A stretch of 64,000 nucleotides of DNA from Corynebacterium ulceribovis DSM 45146 (GTDB lineage Bacteria; Actinomycetota; Actinomycetes; Mycobacteriales; Mycobacteriaceae), in NCBI RefSeq assembly GCF_000372445.1, contig NZ_AQUY01000001.1:497449-561448 (forward strand). The letters are read 5' to 3'. A program made the translations under genes and the position numbers. Shown here piece after piece: positions 34,520 through 42,812 of the stretch. A model generated the notes under the pieces. The model had not been told where the DNA came from and made no database searches. It saw only the letters and a list, made by a program, of their open reading frames with translations. How positions within the stretch are numbered: the first letter of the stretch is position 1; every line of letters begins with the position of its first letter.

Positions 34520-36208
34520 TTAAATCGAGTCGAGGCGGTAGCGGTCAGCGAGAGTTTCTGGGCCAGCGGCGAGTTTTCCTGGGTTCAAAATGCCAGCTGG
34601 GTCTAGTTCCAGTTTGGCGGCCATCAGCACTCGGGCGTAGAGCTGGGAGGTTTCGGTGAAGAACTGCGGCGCGTGGTCTTGGCCAACCCCATGGTGGTGG
34701 GTAATGGTGCCGCCGTGCGCCATCATGGCGTCGCCAGCCGCGGTTTTAATGTCTGCCCATTGCTCAAGTACTTTGCCTGGCTCTTCTCGGAAAAAGTAGG
34801 TGAAGTACAGCGAGCAGCCGGAGGCATACATGTGGGAAATGTGGCAGAGCACGAACACTGGGCTGCCGTGCTTTTCCGCCGCGGCCTCCATAGCGCGCAC
34901 GATTTCCGTGCGCAGTGTCACAGCATTGTCCCAGGTGGTTGCGGTTTCGAGCGTGTCGACGGCGACGCGGCGCTCCATCATCACATCGCGTAGATATGGC
35001 GAGGTGAAGCGGTGCTTAACCCACATATTGCCGGCCGTTGGACCAAGACGAATGCACTTTTTGCCCAGCAGTCGGGCCGCGAGCGCTTCGCGTTCGGCGC
35101 GCGCCGCAATCTTATTGGTGCCACCGAAGCCAAAAATCGCCATGCATGGCTGTTTTACTTTCCGAAGCTCAAAATATTTGTCCAGCTTCTGGCCGAGCGA
35201 CCCAGAAAGCTGCGCAATACCGAAGGCGGTTTCTGGTTCATCTGATAGTCGCGCCAGGTGTGGAATGTGGCCGGACTGTTTGAGCTCGCGGAAGGTGTCG
35301 GCGCCCTCCTCGAAAGAATCGAAGAAGTAGGTGTCGAAGACCATTTTGCCGTCGGTGCGGTGCAACTGAATTGTCGCCGACAGGATAATGCCGAGGGTGC
35401 CTTCAGAGCCGAGGAAGAGTTCGCGTGGGTCTGGGCCCGCTGCTGTCGATGGCATATCGCGCAGGTCAATGACGCCGGCTGGGGTGATAACGCGCATGCC
35501 AATCACGTTGCGGTCAATGCGGCCGTAGCCGGATGACTCTTGGCCGGAGGAACGGCAGGCCATCCAGCCGCCGACGGTAGAAAATTCGAAACTCTGCGGG
35601 AAGTGACCCACGGTCAGCCCAAGTGGCTGTAGCGCAGCTTCAAGGTCAGGGCCGAAGACACCGGCTTGCACCTCCACGGTTTCCGCTTCGGTGTCAATGC
35701 CCAGGATTTTGTTGAAGTTCACCATCGACAGGGCAATCGCTTTGCCGAAGCCACCGTCGTAGGCTTCCACACCACCGACAACCGAGGTGCCGCCGCCGAA
35801 GGTGATGACGGCGATACCACGCTCAGTACATACTTTCAGCAGGTCAATGAGCTCTTGCTCCGTGGTTGCTGCCACTACCGCATCTGGCGCGATATCGATG
35901 ACACCAGCGCGCAACCTAGCCAGGTCCGGATAGCTGCGCCCCAGAGCGTGTTTGAGGCGAGTGTCGTGTTCCACGCTGACTGTGCCATTCGGTACGGCTT
36001 CTTGAAGGGCGCTGATGTCGTCACTAAGCAACCTGCTGTCCGGAAGGTGGACCTCCGCAATATTTGGCAGTGGGTGATGCGCGGTGACGTCCATACCAAT
36101 TTTTTGGACGAGCATTTCTTCGGCATCTGGGGTGATAGGGGAGTCGTTTCCGTCAACTCCCCAGCCCCACCAGCGCATACGGTAAGGAGGTTGTTGTGTC
36201 GAGGTCAT
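34520..36208 (-). CDS. FAD-binding oxidase, alkyl-dihydroxyacetonephosphate-synthase-like
   Basis: 562 residues. It opens MRWWGWGVDGND, a mark of the bacterial AGPS-like group, then a VAO-type FAD domain with ITFGGGTSVVGG at about 136-147, FEFSTVGGWMACRSSGQESSGYGRIDRNVIGM near 208-240 and LGSEGTLGII near 270. The C-terminal cap holds HHHGVGQDH near residue 502, which matches the active-site histidine motif of alkyl-DHAP synthase. That enzyme swaps an acyl chain on DHAP for a fatty alcohol to form the ether bond of ether lipids; many bacterial homologues have no proven activity. Ribosome site GAGAGGAAA precedes the ATG. It is upstream of glpD and divergent from the lipid-kinase gene at 36382. 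Confidence 0.82.
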   Translation of the reverse strand: MTSTQQPPYRMRWWGWGVDGNDSPITPDAEEMLVQKIGMDVTAHHPLPNIAEVHLPDSRLLSDDISALQEAVPNGTVSVEHDTRLKHALGRSYPDLARLRAGVIDIAPDAVVAATTEQELIDLLKVCTERGIAVITFGGGTSVVGGVEAYDGGFGKAIALSMVNFNKILGIDTEAETVEVQAGVFGPDLEAALQPLGLTVGHFPQSFEFSTVGGWMACRSSGQESSGYGRIDRNVIGMRVITPAGVIDLRDMPSTAAGPDPRELFLGSEGTLGIILSATIQLHRTDGKMVFDTYFFDSFEEGADTFRELKQSGHIPHLARLSDEPETAFGIAQLSGSLGQKLDKYFELRKVKQPCMAIFGFGGTNKIAARAEREALAARLLGKKCIRLGPTAGNMWVKHRFTSPYLRDVMMERRVAVDTLETATTWDNAVTLRTEIVRAMEAAAEKHGSPVFVLCHISHMYASGCSLYFTYFFREEPGKVLEQWADIKTAAGDAMMAHGGTITHHHGVGQDHAPQFFTETSQLYARVLMAAKLELDPAGILNPGKLAAGPETLADRYRLDSI

Positions 36209-36381
36209 GGGTTTCCTCTCTAGTTCCGGTCTCTACCTTCGAAAGTACTGGAGTTTTTGCGCGGTGATGCAACTTCACCGAAGTTATGAAATAAGACCTA
36301 GTTATGGATTTCGGTCCGCTCGCCGTCCGCGCTGATTTAGCATGAAGGAAAGCCGCTCCGCGGAATCCCCTAGGAGGAACG

Positions 36382-37365
36382 ATGACCGAAACGTCCGCAC
36401 GTGCCTACCCGTTGGGCTACCAAGCGATTCGGAATATCGCGATGGTGACTAACCCGAAAGCTGGCCACGGCATTGCGCAGAAGGCGGCGGAAACAGCGGC
36501 AGCGACCTTTGCCGATGCTGGGGTGGGTGTGATTAACGTGCAAGGCTCCAGCTCTGAGCAGTCCCGCAGCCTCATCCGGGAAGTCATCGCCGACGAACGC
36601 ATTGACGCGCTGGTGGTAGTCGGCGGCGACGGCATGGTGAACCTGGCACTGCAGGAGCAAGCGCAAACCGGGCTGCCACTGGGCATCATTCCCGCTGGTA
36701 CCGGCAATGACCACGCCCGGGAGTACAACCTTCCGATTGGTGATGCTGCCGCCGCTGCGAAGGTAGTTATCGACGGGTTCTATGTCGGCACGGACCTTGG
36801 TCGTATCTCTGAACATGACGGCGCGGGCCCCGCCAGCAGCCCCACCGGCACCCAGCATTGGTTCGGCACGGTCATGTGTTCCGGGTTTGACTCCTTGGTG
36901 TCCGACCGCGTCAATTCCATGCGCTGGCCGCACGGCAAAAACCGGTACAACGTGGCAATTGTCCGCGAATTCTTCCGGTTCCATTCCTTGCCGTTTGTGA
37001 TTGAGCTTGATGACGGAAGGGTGCTAGATGGTCCGATTACGTTGGCGGCCTTCGGCAATACGAAATCCTATGGCGGCGGGATGAAAATGTGTCCGAATGC
37101 TGACCATGCTGATGGGCTGCTGGACATTACTGTCATTGGTCGGGCGAGCCGGCGCCGGGCCGCGTTGGCGTTTGCAGGCGTATTTAAAGGCACTCATATC
37201 AAGGAGCCAGAAGTATCAACCTATCGGGCGAAAAGCGCGACGGTGCGCTATGTCGGACCGCCGCGGACAATGAATGCCTATGCCGACGGGGACTTCATGG
37301 CGCCGCTGCCCGTGACCGTCGAAGTTGTCCAGGCAGCAGGAAAGTATCTTGTGCCCCGTCCGTAG
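36382..37365 (+). CDS. Diacylglycerol kinase family (DgkB/YegS-like) lipid kinase
   Basis: 327 residues. IAMVTNPKAGHGIAQKAAE near residue 19 and VVVGGDGMVNLALQ near 75-88 give the family's G-G-D-G-M-x-N nucleotide-binding motif, then GIIPAGTGNDHAREY. The C-terminal half (GTVMCSGFDSLV, LAAFGNTKSYGGGMKMCPNADHADGLLDI) matches the two-domain DAGK_cat/YegS fold. These soluble enzymes phosphorylate diacylglycerol, sphingoid bases or related lipids; in mycobacteria similar proteins feed phosphatidic acid or PIM synthesis. TAGGAGGAACG precedes the ATG. Divergent from the AGPS-like/glpD pair, 173 bases apart. Confidence 0.88.
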   Translation: MTETSARAYPLGYQAIRNIAMVTNPKAGHGIAQKAAETAAATFADAGVGVINVQGSSSEQSRSLIREVIADERIDALVVVGGDGMVNLALQEQAQTGLPLGIIPAGTGNDHAREYNLPIGDAAAAAKVVIDGFYVGTDLGRISEHDGAGPASSPTGTQHWFGTVMCSGFDSLVSDRVNSMRWPHGKNRYNVAIVREFFRFHSLPFVIELDDGRVLDGPITLAAFGNTKSYGGGMKMCPNADHADGLLDITVIGRASRRRAALAFAGVFKGTHIKEPEVSTYRAKSATVRYVGPPRTMNAYADGDFMAPLPVTVEVVQAAGKYLVPRP

Positions 37366-37434
37366 GTTATAGTTCGTGCAGTTGAACTTTGTTGGGTGTA
37401 ATGGCCCGACTGCCACCGACGAGGAGCCCAGCAC

Positions 37435-38232
37435 GTGACGTCCTACCTGATTGCCTTCGGCATCACCATGCTTGCCGGGCTCTCCACCGGTATCGGCGGC
37501 CTCATTGCGGTGTCGCGGAAAAACCCCACCGACCAATTCATGGCGGCAGCACTCGGCTTTTCCGCCGGCGTCATGCTCTACGTCTCCATGATCGAAATCC
37601 TGCCGAAAGGCTTCGAGCAACTCACCGAAGCCTACGGTGATATCGGCGGGAACTGGGCAGCGGTCGCAGCCTTCTTCGGGGGCATTGGCGCCATCGCCGT
37701 CATCGACCGACTAGTGCCCGAGCCGATTAACCCGCACGAGCCACAGGGCCTTGGCGACCCGAAACTTGATGCGCAACGCCGCATCATGATGAAAATGGGC
37801 ATGATGACGGCGCTGGCCATCACCATCCACAACTTCCCCGAAGGCTTCGCCACCTTCATCACCGCCATCGAAGATGTCACCTTGGCCATTCCCGTGGCCG
37901 TGGCGATTGCCATTCACAACATCCCCGAGGGCATTGCGGTGGCCGTCCCGATTCGCCAAGCCACCGGTAAGCGCTCGGAAGCACTGAAATGGTCCTGGCT
38001 CTCCGGTCTTGCCGAACCAGTCGGCGCGCTGGTGGGCGTGCTGCTCCTCATGCCATTTTTGGGGCCAGTAACCCTCGGCATCTCCTTCGCAGCGGTCGCG
38101 GGGGTGATGGTGTTCATCAGCCTGGACGAGCTACTTCCCACGGCTATCGGCACTGGCCGCCACCACACCGCAATGTATGGCCTCATCGCCGGGATGGCCG
38201 TTATGGCGGTCAGCTTGCTGTTGATGCTCTAA
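37435..38232 (+). CDS. zupT: ZIP-family zinc transporter ZupT
   Basis: 265 residues with eight predicted helices. The two metal-binding helices carry HNFPEG near residues 131-136 and HNIPEG near 161-166, separated as in ZupT, and ISLDELLPTA follows near 223-232. ZupT imports zinc and other divalent metals across the membrane. The GTG at 37435 follows GAGGAGCCC. The loop with PEPINPHEPQGLGDPKLDAQRR between helices 3 and 4 is a cytoplasmic segment that lacks the His-rich form of other ZIPs. Its stop overlaps by 4 bases the stop of the convergent DUF808 gene. Confidence 0.92.
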   Translation: MTSYLIAFGITMLAGLSTGIGGLIAVSRKNPTDQFMAAALGFSAGVMLYVSMIEILPKGFEQLTEAYGDIGGNWAAVAAFFGGIGAIAVIDRLVPEPINPHEPQGLGDPKLDAQRRIMMKMGMMTALAITIHNFPEGFATFITAIEDVTLAIPVAVAIAIHNIPEGIAVAVPIRQATGKRSEALKWSWLSGLAEPVGALVGVLLLMPFLGPVTLGISFAAVAGVMVFISLDELLPTAIGTGRHHTAMYGLIAGMAVMAVSLLLML

Positions 38233-39245
38233 TCTTTGCGCTTAGCGACGATGCCACCCGGCGTGAGCTTGCCCGCACCAGCGCGAATCGGAGCCGGAAC
38301 TTCAGCTTCCTGGGTGTCGTCAACACGCTCCTTTGTACCGCCACGTAGCGCGTGAATACCTTCGACAACCGCAACCACAATCGAACCGATAATGGTGCCG
38401 AAAATCAGTGAACCGATGGTGTTGGCAAGCCACCCGAGGAAACCAGCTGGAACTGCGGATTCCATGCCATGCACCAGGCTGTACGGCAGGTGCCACCCAA
38501 GCTCGTCGAACCCAACGACGAGGATATGACCGCCGACCCACAGCATGGCGAAGGTGCCAACGATGCCGATGATGTTCAGCACAATCGGCATGGCTTTGAC
38601 GAGGCCGCGGCCAAAGGCTTGGGTGGCGCTGGTTTTGCGGTGCGTCAGCGCTAGGCCGATATCATCCATTTTCACCAGCAAGCCGACGAACCCGTACACG
38701 CCGAAAGTAATCGCAATCGCCACCACAATCAGCACAATTGTGCGGCGCAGCAGCGTTTCATCGGCGACTTCGTTCAGCGCAATGACCATAATCTCTGCGG
38801 ACAGAATCAGGTCAGTGAAAATAGCGCTCTTGACCAGCGCGTCTTCGGACTGCTCGCCCTTTTCCTGGGCAGGTTCATCATCGCCGTGGCCAGAGACTTT
38901 CTCCCACACCTTCTCCATGCCCTCAAAGCACAGGTAGGTGCCGCCGAGCATCAGAATCGGCGTGAGCGCCCACGGCAGGAACTGCGACAGCAACAACGCA
39001 ATCGGCAGAATAATAATGAGCTTATTGACGAGAGAACCTTTGGTGATCCGCCAAATCATCGGCAACTCGCGGGCTGGCGTTGCACCTGACACATACTGTG
39101 GGGTCACTGCAGTGTCATCGACAACGACACCGGCGGCCTTCGCACCAGCTTTACCAGCGGCGGCGCCAACATCATCGACACTGGCTGCGGCAGCTTTAGC
39201 AATGACGGCAACGTCATCAAGTAGGGCGGCGAGACCACCACTCAT
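38229..39245 (-). CDS. DUF808 family membrane protein (YedI-like)
   Basis: 338 residues. SGGLAALLDDVAVIAKAAAASVDDVGAAAGKAGAKAAGVVVDD at the start, then ARELPMIWRITKGSLVNKLIIILPIALLLSQF and MLGGTYLCFEGMEKVWEK, and EIMVIALNEVADETLLRRTIVL are the hallmarks of DUF808, with several further helices and a basic C-terminus. Function unknown. The ATG at 39245 has AAGGAG upstream; the frame opens to 39266 but family members begin MSGGLxALLDD. Divergent from ddh (149 bases between starts), convergent with zupT. Confidence 0.85.
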   Translation of the reverse strand: MSGGLAALLDDVAVIAKAAAASVDDVGAAAGKAGAKAAGVVVDDTAVTPQYVSGATPARELPMIWRITKGSLVNKLIIILPIALLLSQFLPWALTPILMLGGTYLCFEGMEKVWEKVSGHGDDEPAQEKGEQSEDALVKSAIFTDLILSAEIMVIALNEVADETLLRRTIVLIVVAIAITFGVYGFVGLLVKMDDIGLALTHRKTSATQAFGRGLVKAMPIVLNIIGIVGTFAMLWVGGHILVVGFDELGWHLPYSLVHGMESAVPAGFLGWLANTIGSLIFGTIIGSIVVAVVEGIHALRGGTKERVDDTQEAEVPAPIRAGAGKLTPGGIVAKRKD

Positions 39246-39394
39246 AAATGTGCTCCTTGTGGGCAAGTTTTTTGCGGGGCTAGGGAAAACCTAGCCGCAC
39301 ACGGAATGTACCTGTTTAGATTACGTCGCAGCCCGGCCATGTGCGCAGGTACCGTGGGGGCAGCACACTAGTCCGACCTAAAAGGAGCTCATCT

Positions 39395-40375
39395 ATGACG
39401 GCATCGTCTTCCGCCGCGCCGATCCGCGCCGCGATTGTTGGCTACGGCAACCTTGGCCGCAGCGTCCAAAAAGTGATCGAAACTCAGCCGGACCTCGAGC
39501 TCTACGGCATCTTCTCTCGCCGTGACAGCCTGGACACCGACGCACCGGTCTACAACGTCGCGGACATCGCCGAGCACAAAGGCAAAATCGACGTGCTCTA
39601 CCTGTGCCTTGGCAGCGCCACCGACATCCCAGAGCAAGCTCCAGCACTGGCGGAAATGTTCACCACCGTTGACACTTACGACAACCACCGCGACATCCCA
39701 CGCCACCGCGAAGTGATGGATGCCGCTGCGAAAGCCAACAACAATGTCGCCGTCGTGTCTACCGGCTGGGACCCAGGCATGTTCTCCCTGAACCGCGTCT
39801 ACGCCCAGGCCGTGCTGCCGACCTACCAGCAGCACACCTTCTGGGGCCCAGGCCTATCGCAGGGCCACTCCGATGCACTGCGCCGCATCCCAGGCGTGAA
39901 GTCTGCCGTGCAGTACACCCTGCCAAACGAGAAAGCCCTGGACTTGGCTCGTGCCGGTGAAGCAGGCGACCTGACCGGTAAGCAAGCACACGTCCGCCAG
40001 TGCTGGGTTGTGGCAGACGAAGCTGACCACAGCGCAATCGAAAACGCCATCCGCACCATGCCGGACTACTTCGTTGGCTACGAAGTGGAAGTGCACTTCA
40101 TTGACCAAGCAACCTTCGACCAGGATCACGCCGGTATGCCACACGGTGGCCACGTGATTACCTACGGTGATATCGCTGGCTCCGAGCACACCGTGGAATA
40201 CAGCCTGAAGCTTGGCTCCAACCCAGATTTCACTGCCGCCGTGCAGGTTGCCTTCGGTCGGGCAGCACACCGCCTCACCCAGGATGGCAAGTTCGGCGCG
40301 TACACAGTACTGGAAGTAGCCCCGTACCTGCTTTCCCCGCAGCCGCTCGATGAACTGATTGCGAAGAATGTCTAA
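39395..40375 (+). CDS. ddh: meso-Diaminopimelate D-dehydrogenase
   Basis: 326 residues. IRAAIVGYGNLGRSVQKVI holds the NADP fold (GYGNLG at 16-21), then IFSRRDSL, LCLGSATDIPEQAP, VDTYDNHRDIPRHREVMDAAAK and STGWDPGMFSLNRVY near residue 122-136, and WGPGLSQGHSDALRRIPGV, all as in the Corynebacterium enzyme. It makes meso-diaminopimelate from tetrahydrodipicolinate in one step with NADPH and ammonia, bypassing the succinylase branch whose dapC and dapD genes lie at 58.8 and 61.4 kb. AAAGGAG precedes the ATG at 39395, so an earlier start at 39341 is not needed. Presence of ddh points to Corynebacterium. Confidence 0.96.
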   Translation: MTASSSAAPIRAAIVGYGNLGRSVQKVIETQPDLELYGIFSRRDSLDTDAPVYNVADIAEHKGKIDVLYLCLGSATDIPEQAPALAEMFTTVDTYDNHRDIPRHREVMDAAAKANNNVAVVSTGWDPGMFSLNRVYAQAVLPTYQQHTFWGPGLSQGHSDALRRIPGVKSAVQYTLPNEKALDLARAGEAGDLTGKQAHVRQCWVVADEADHSAIENAIRTMPDYFVGYEVEVHFIDQATFDQDHAGMPHGGHVITYGDIAGSEHTVEYSLKLGSNPDFTAAVQVAFGRAAHRLTQDGKFGAYTVLEVAPYLLSPQPLDELIAKNV

Positions 40376-40391
40376 GTAATCGTCACAAAGC

Positions 40392-40805
40392 CTAAAAACT
40401 GGAATCGGCTGCAATAAAGTAGCCGGCCATCATCATGGCGACCCCACCCATAATGAGCACCGTCAAAATGAACAGCTTCGGGCTGGACTGCCGGGGAAAA
40501 TACACTTTCTCCGGCCGGTGCGGGTCCACATGAATATCAATGGTGTGCCCGATTTGGTCCTTCCAAAAGGCGCTTTTCAGCGGCAGCACATCCTGGCGGT
40601 TTTTGCCCAACCAATCCACCCACGCGATGACTGGGGAGTACAAGCCGTCGCGGTCGCGGGCACTGACAGTGTCCACAATGGTGGCAGTGGCGTGGAACCA
40701 ATTCTTTTTGCGGTGGTGCAGCCACCACGCGGTGGAGATTCCGGTGACAAAAGCCGCGAACCCCACTGCCACAATTAATAAACCTTCAAGGACACCTGGT
40801 TCCAT
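40392..40805 (-). CDS. DUF3592-like membrane protein
   Basis: 137 residues. Helix 1 (about residues 8-28, LLIVAVGFAAFVTGISTAWWL) and helix 2 near the end (LFILTVLIMGGVAMMMAGYF) flank an extracytoplasmic or cytoplasmic beta-domain, ATIVDTVSARDRDGLYSPVI, QIGHTIDIHVDPHRPEKVYF. The sequence around V-x-V-D-P-x-x-P fits the DUF3592 family (NfeD-like fold). Function unknown. TAGACT 7 bases before the ATG suggests a leaderless start. Divergent from pncA with 50 bases between starts. Confidence 0.7.
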   Translation of the reverse strand: MEPGVLEGLLIVAVGFAAFVTGISTAWWLHHRKKNWFHATATIVDTVSARDRDGLYSPVIAWVDWLGKNRQDVLPLKSAFWKDQIGHTIDIHVDPHRPEKVYFPRQSSPKLFILTVLIMGGVAMMMAGYFIAADSSF

Positions 40806-40812
40806 AATCGAA

Positions 40813-40818
40813 AGTCTA
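40813..40818 (-). promoter_or_regulatory. -10 box TAGACT, leaderless start of the DUF3592 gene
   Basis: TAGACT, 7 bases, then the ATG at 40805. Faces away from the pncA box at 40843-40848. Confidence 0.5.
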
Positions 40819-40842
40819 GCGCCTAGCGTTGGCGAACTTCTC

Positions 40843-40848
40843 TAGGCT
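40843..40848 (+). promoter_or_regulatory. -10 box TAGGCT, leaderless start of pncA
   Basis: TAGGCT, 7 bases, then the ATG at 40856. Confidence 0.55.
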
Positions 40849-40855
40849 AGTGGGT

Positions 40856-41458
40856 ATGAGCCGTGCATTTGTCATTGTTGATGCCCAAAACGATTTCACC
40901 GAAGGTGGCGCATTAGCGGTTGCCGGTGCCACCGCCGCCTACCAAAAAACTGGCCGCTACCTGGCCGAAGTGCCCGACGATTTCTACACCCATCTGGTGA
41001 CCACCCAGGACTGGCACGTCAACCCAGGTAGCCACTTCGCCGAACAGCCGGACTACACCGACACGTGGCCGGCGCACTGTGTGGCGGGGGAGCCCGGCGC
41101 GGAGATTAACCCAGTGATGGCGGACAATATCGCTGCTTTCCGCCAAGCCCACCGCGATATCAAGCTGATTGCGGTGAAGAAGGGCGAATTTGAGGCTGCC
41201 TACTCCGGCTTTGAAGGCGTGTCCGATAACGGAACTGTGCTGACCAATGCGCTGAAGGCCGGTGGGGTCACTGACCTGGATATTGTTGGGGTGGCGACGG
41301 ACCATTGCGTGCGCGCCACGGCGCTGGATGCGCTGAAGGAAGGCTATCGGGTGCGGGTGTTCCCGGCGCAAACCGCGGCAGTGGACGCTGACCGTGGCGA
41401 GGCTGCGTTGGCGGAAATTGCGGCGGCCGGTGGCGAGATTGTCCGAGAGGAAAACTAG
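40856..41458 (+). CDS. pncA: Nicotinamidase (isochorismatase family)
   Basis: 200 residues. Catalytic triad positions are visible: Asp9 in FVIVDAQNDFTEGGAL, a lysine at 108 or 109 in VKKGEFEAAYSGFEG, and Cys151 in GVATDHCVRATALDA. Metal ligands come from TQDWHVNPGSHF. It hydrolyses nicotinamide to nicotinate for NAD salvage and is the enzyme that activates pyrazinamide in mycobacteria. The start ATG has TAGGCT 7 bases upstream and no ribosome site. The stop TAG shares one base with the GTG of the aminopeptidase gene downstream. Confidence 0.92.
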   Translation: MSRAFVIVDAQNDFTEGGALAVAGATAAYQKTGRYLAEVPDDFYTHLVTTQDWHVNPGSHFAEQPDYTDTWPAHCVAGEPGAEINPVMADNIAAFRQAHRDIKLIAVKKGEFEAAYSGFEGVSDNGTVLTNALKAGGVTDLDIVGVATDHCVRATALDALKEGYRVRVFPAQTAAVDADRGEAALAEIAAAGGEIVREEN

Positions 41459-42735
41459 TGGATACCTACATTGCGGATTTCATTGACTTTGTCACCGCGT
41501 CACCGTCCAGCTTCCATGCCGCCGACGAAGTCCAACGCAGGCTTATTGACGCAGGGTTTAAATCCCAAAATGAAACAGAAGACTGGGATGCCAGCCCGGG
41601 CGGACACGTGATGGTACGCGACGGTGCCGTCATGGCATGGTGGGTGCCCGCTGACGCATCGGAAGACTCCGCATTCCGAGTGGTGGGCTCGCACACTGAC
41701 TCCCCGGGATTCAAGGTCAAACCAGACCCAACCTATGGTGCCGCCGGTTTCCAGCAAGTAGGAGTCGAAGTCTACGGTGGCGTGCTGCTCAACAGCTGGC
41801 TGGACCGCGAACTGGGGGTCGCCGGGCGAGTGATGACCAAAGATGGTCGCCAGCTGCTGGCATCGACTGGGCCGGTGATGCGGATTCCGCAGTTGGCGAT
41901 TCACATGGACCGCAAAGCAAATGAAGGTTTGACCTTGGACCGGCAAACGCACACCGCCCCGGTCATTGCGGTGGGGCTGCCGGGCTCGTCGATCCTCGAT
42001 GCAGTTGCCGAAGATGCTGGTATCGCCGCAGATGACATCATTGGCCACGACCTGATTAGCTTCGATACTCAAGTGCCACGCACCTTCGGTATCGCCGACC
42101 AGTTCCTAGCCTCCGGCCGATTGGATAACTTAGCCAGCGTATACGCCAGCTTGGTGGCGCTGCTGGAGGCAGTGGACCATCTAGAATCCGAGGGGCATTC
42201 CACCGACATTTTGGTGCTGGCCGCATTTGACCATGAGGAAGTGGGCTCGGCGACACGTTCCGGCGCGCAGGGGCCGATTTTGGAAGATGTGCTGACTCGG
42301 ACGGCCGGTGCGCTGGGCGCTTCTGCGGAAAACTACGCGCAGATGTTGGCTCGGTCCAGCGTGGTTTCCGCTGATGGTGGCCACTCTGTGCACCCGAACT
42401 ACACCGAAAAGCATGACCCGGTAGCGCAGCCAGTGCTCGGAGCCGGACCGGTGCTCAAGATTAATGCCAACCAGCGATATGCCACCGATGCGGTGGGCGC
42501 AGCGCTGTGGGCGCGTGCCTGCCACGCGGCGAACGTGCCGACGCAAACCTTTGTGTCGAATAACCGGCAGCCATGTGGATCGACCATCGGCCCGGCAACA
42601 TCGGTGCGGCTGGGGATGACAACTGTTGATGTCGGAATTTCCATGCTGTCGATGCACTCGGCCCGAGAAATGGCGCATGTCGAGGATCTTTCTACCTTCG
42701 CCCGCGCTTTAGGCGCGTATTATATCGGCGCTTAA
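41458..42735 (+). CDS. M18 family aminopeptidase
   Basis: 425 residues. VVGSHTDSPGFKVKP near residues 76-90 and FDHEEVGSATRSGAQGP near 258 hold metal ligands of the M18 (ApeB/aspartyl aminopeptidase) family; the last ligand lies in SMHSAREMAHVEDL near 400. LNSWLDRELGVAGRV and MRIPQLAIHMDRK are also typical. It cuts N-terminal residues from peptides with two zinc ions and forms a dodecamer. GTG start with one-base overlap to pncA stop, so coupled translation. Length is normal. Confidence 0.92.
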   Translation: MDTYIADFIDFVTASPSSFHAADEVQRRLIDAGFKSQNETEDWDASPGGHVMVRDGAVMAWWVPADASEDSAFRVVGSHTDSPGFKVKPDPTYGAAGFQQVGVEVYGGVLLNSWLDRELGVAGRVMTKDGRQLLASTGPVMRIPQLAIHMDRKANEGLTLDRQTHTAPVIAVGLPGSSILDAVAEDAGIAADDIIGHDLISFDTQVPRTFGIADQFLASGRLDNLASVYASLVALLEAVDHLESEGHSTDILVLAAFDHEEVGSATRSGAQGPILEDVLTRTAGALGASAENYAQMLARSSVVSADGGHSVHPNYTEKHDPVAQPVLGAGPVLKINANQRYATDAVGAALWARACHAANVPTQTFVSNNRQPCGSTIGPATSVRLGMTTVDVGISMLSMHSAREMAHVEDLSTFARALGAYYIGA

Positions 42736-42812
42736 CCCAGCGATTTCGCTGCCAGGTCCATCGGATTCGTGTAAACCTCGAGGGTGAAGCTTTCGCTAAC
42801 CGGAGAGGACCG

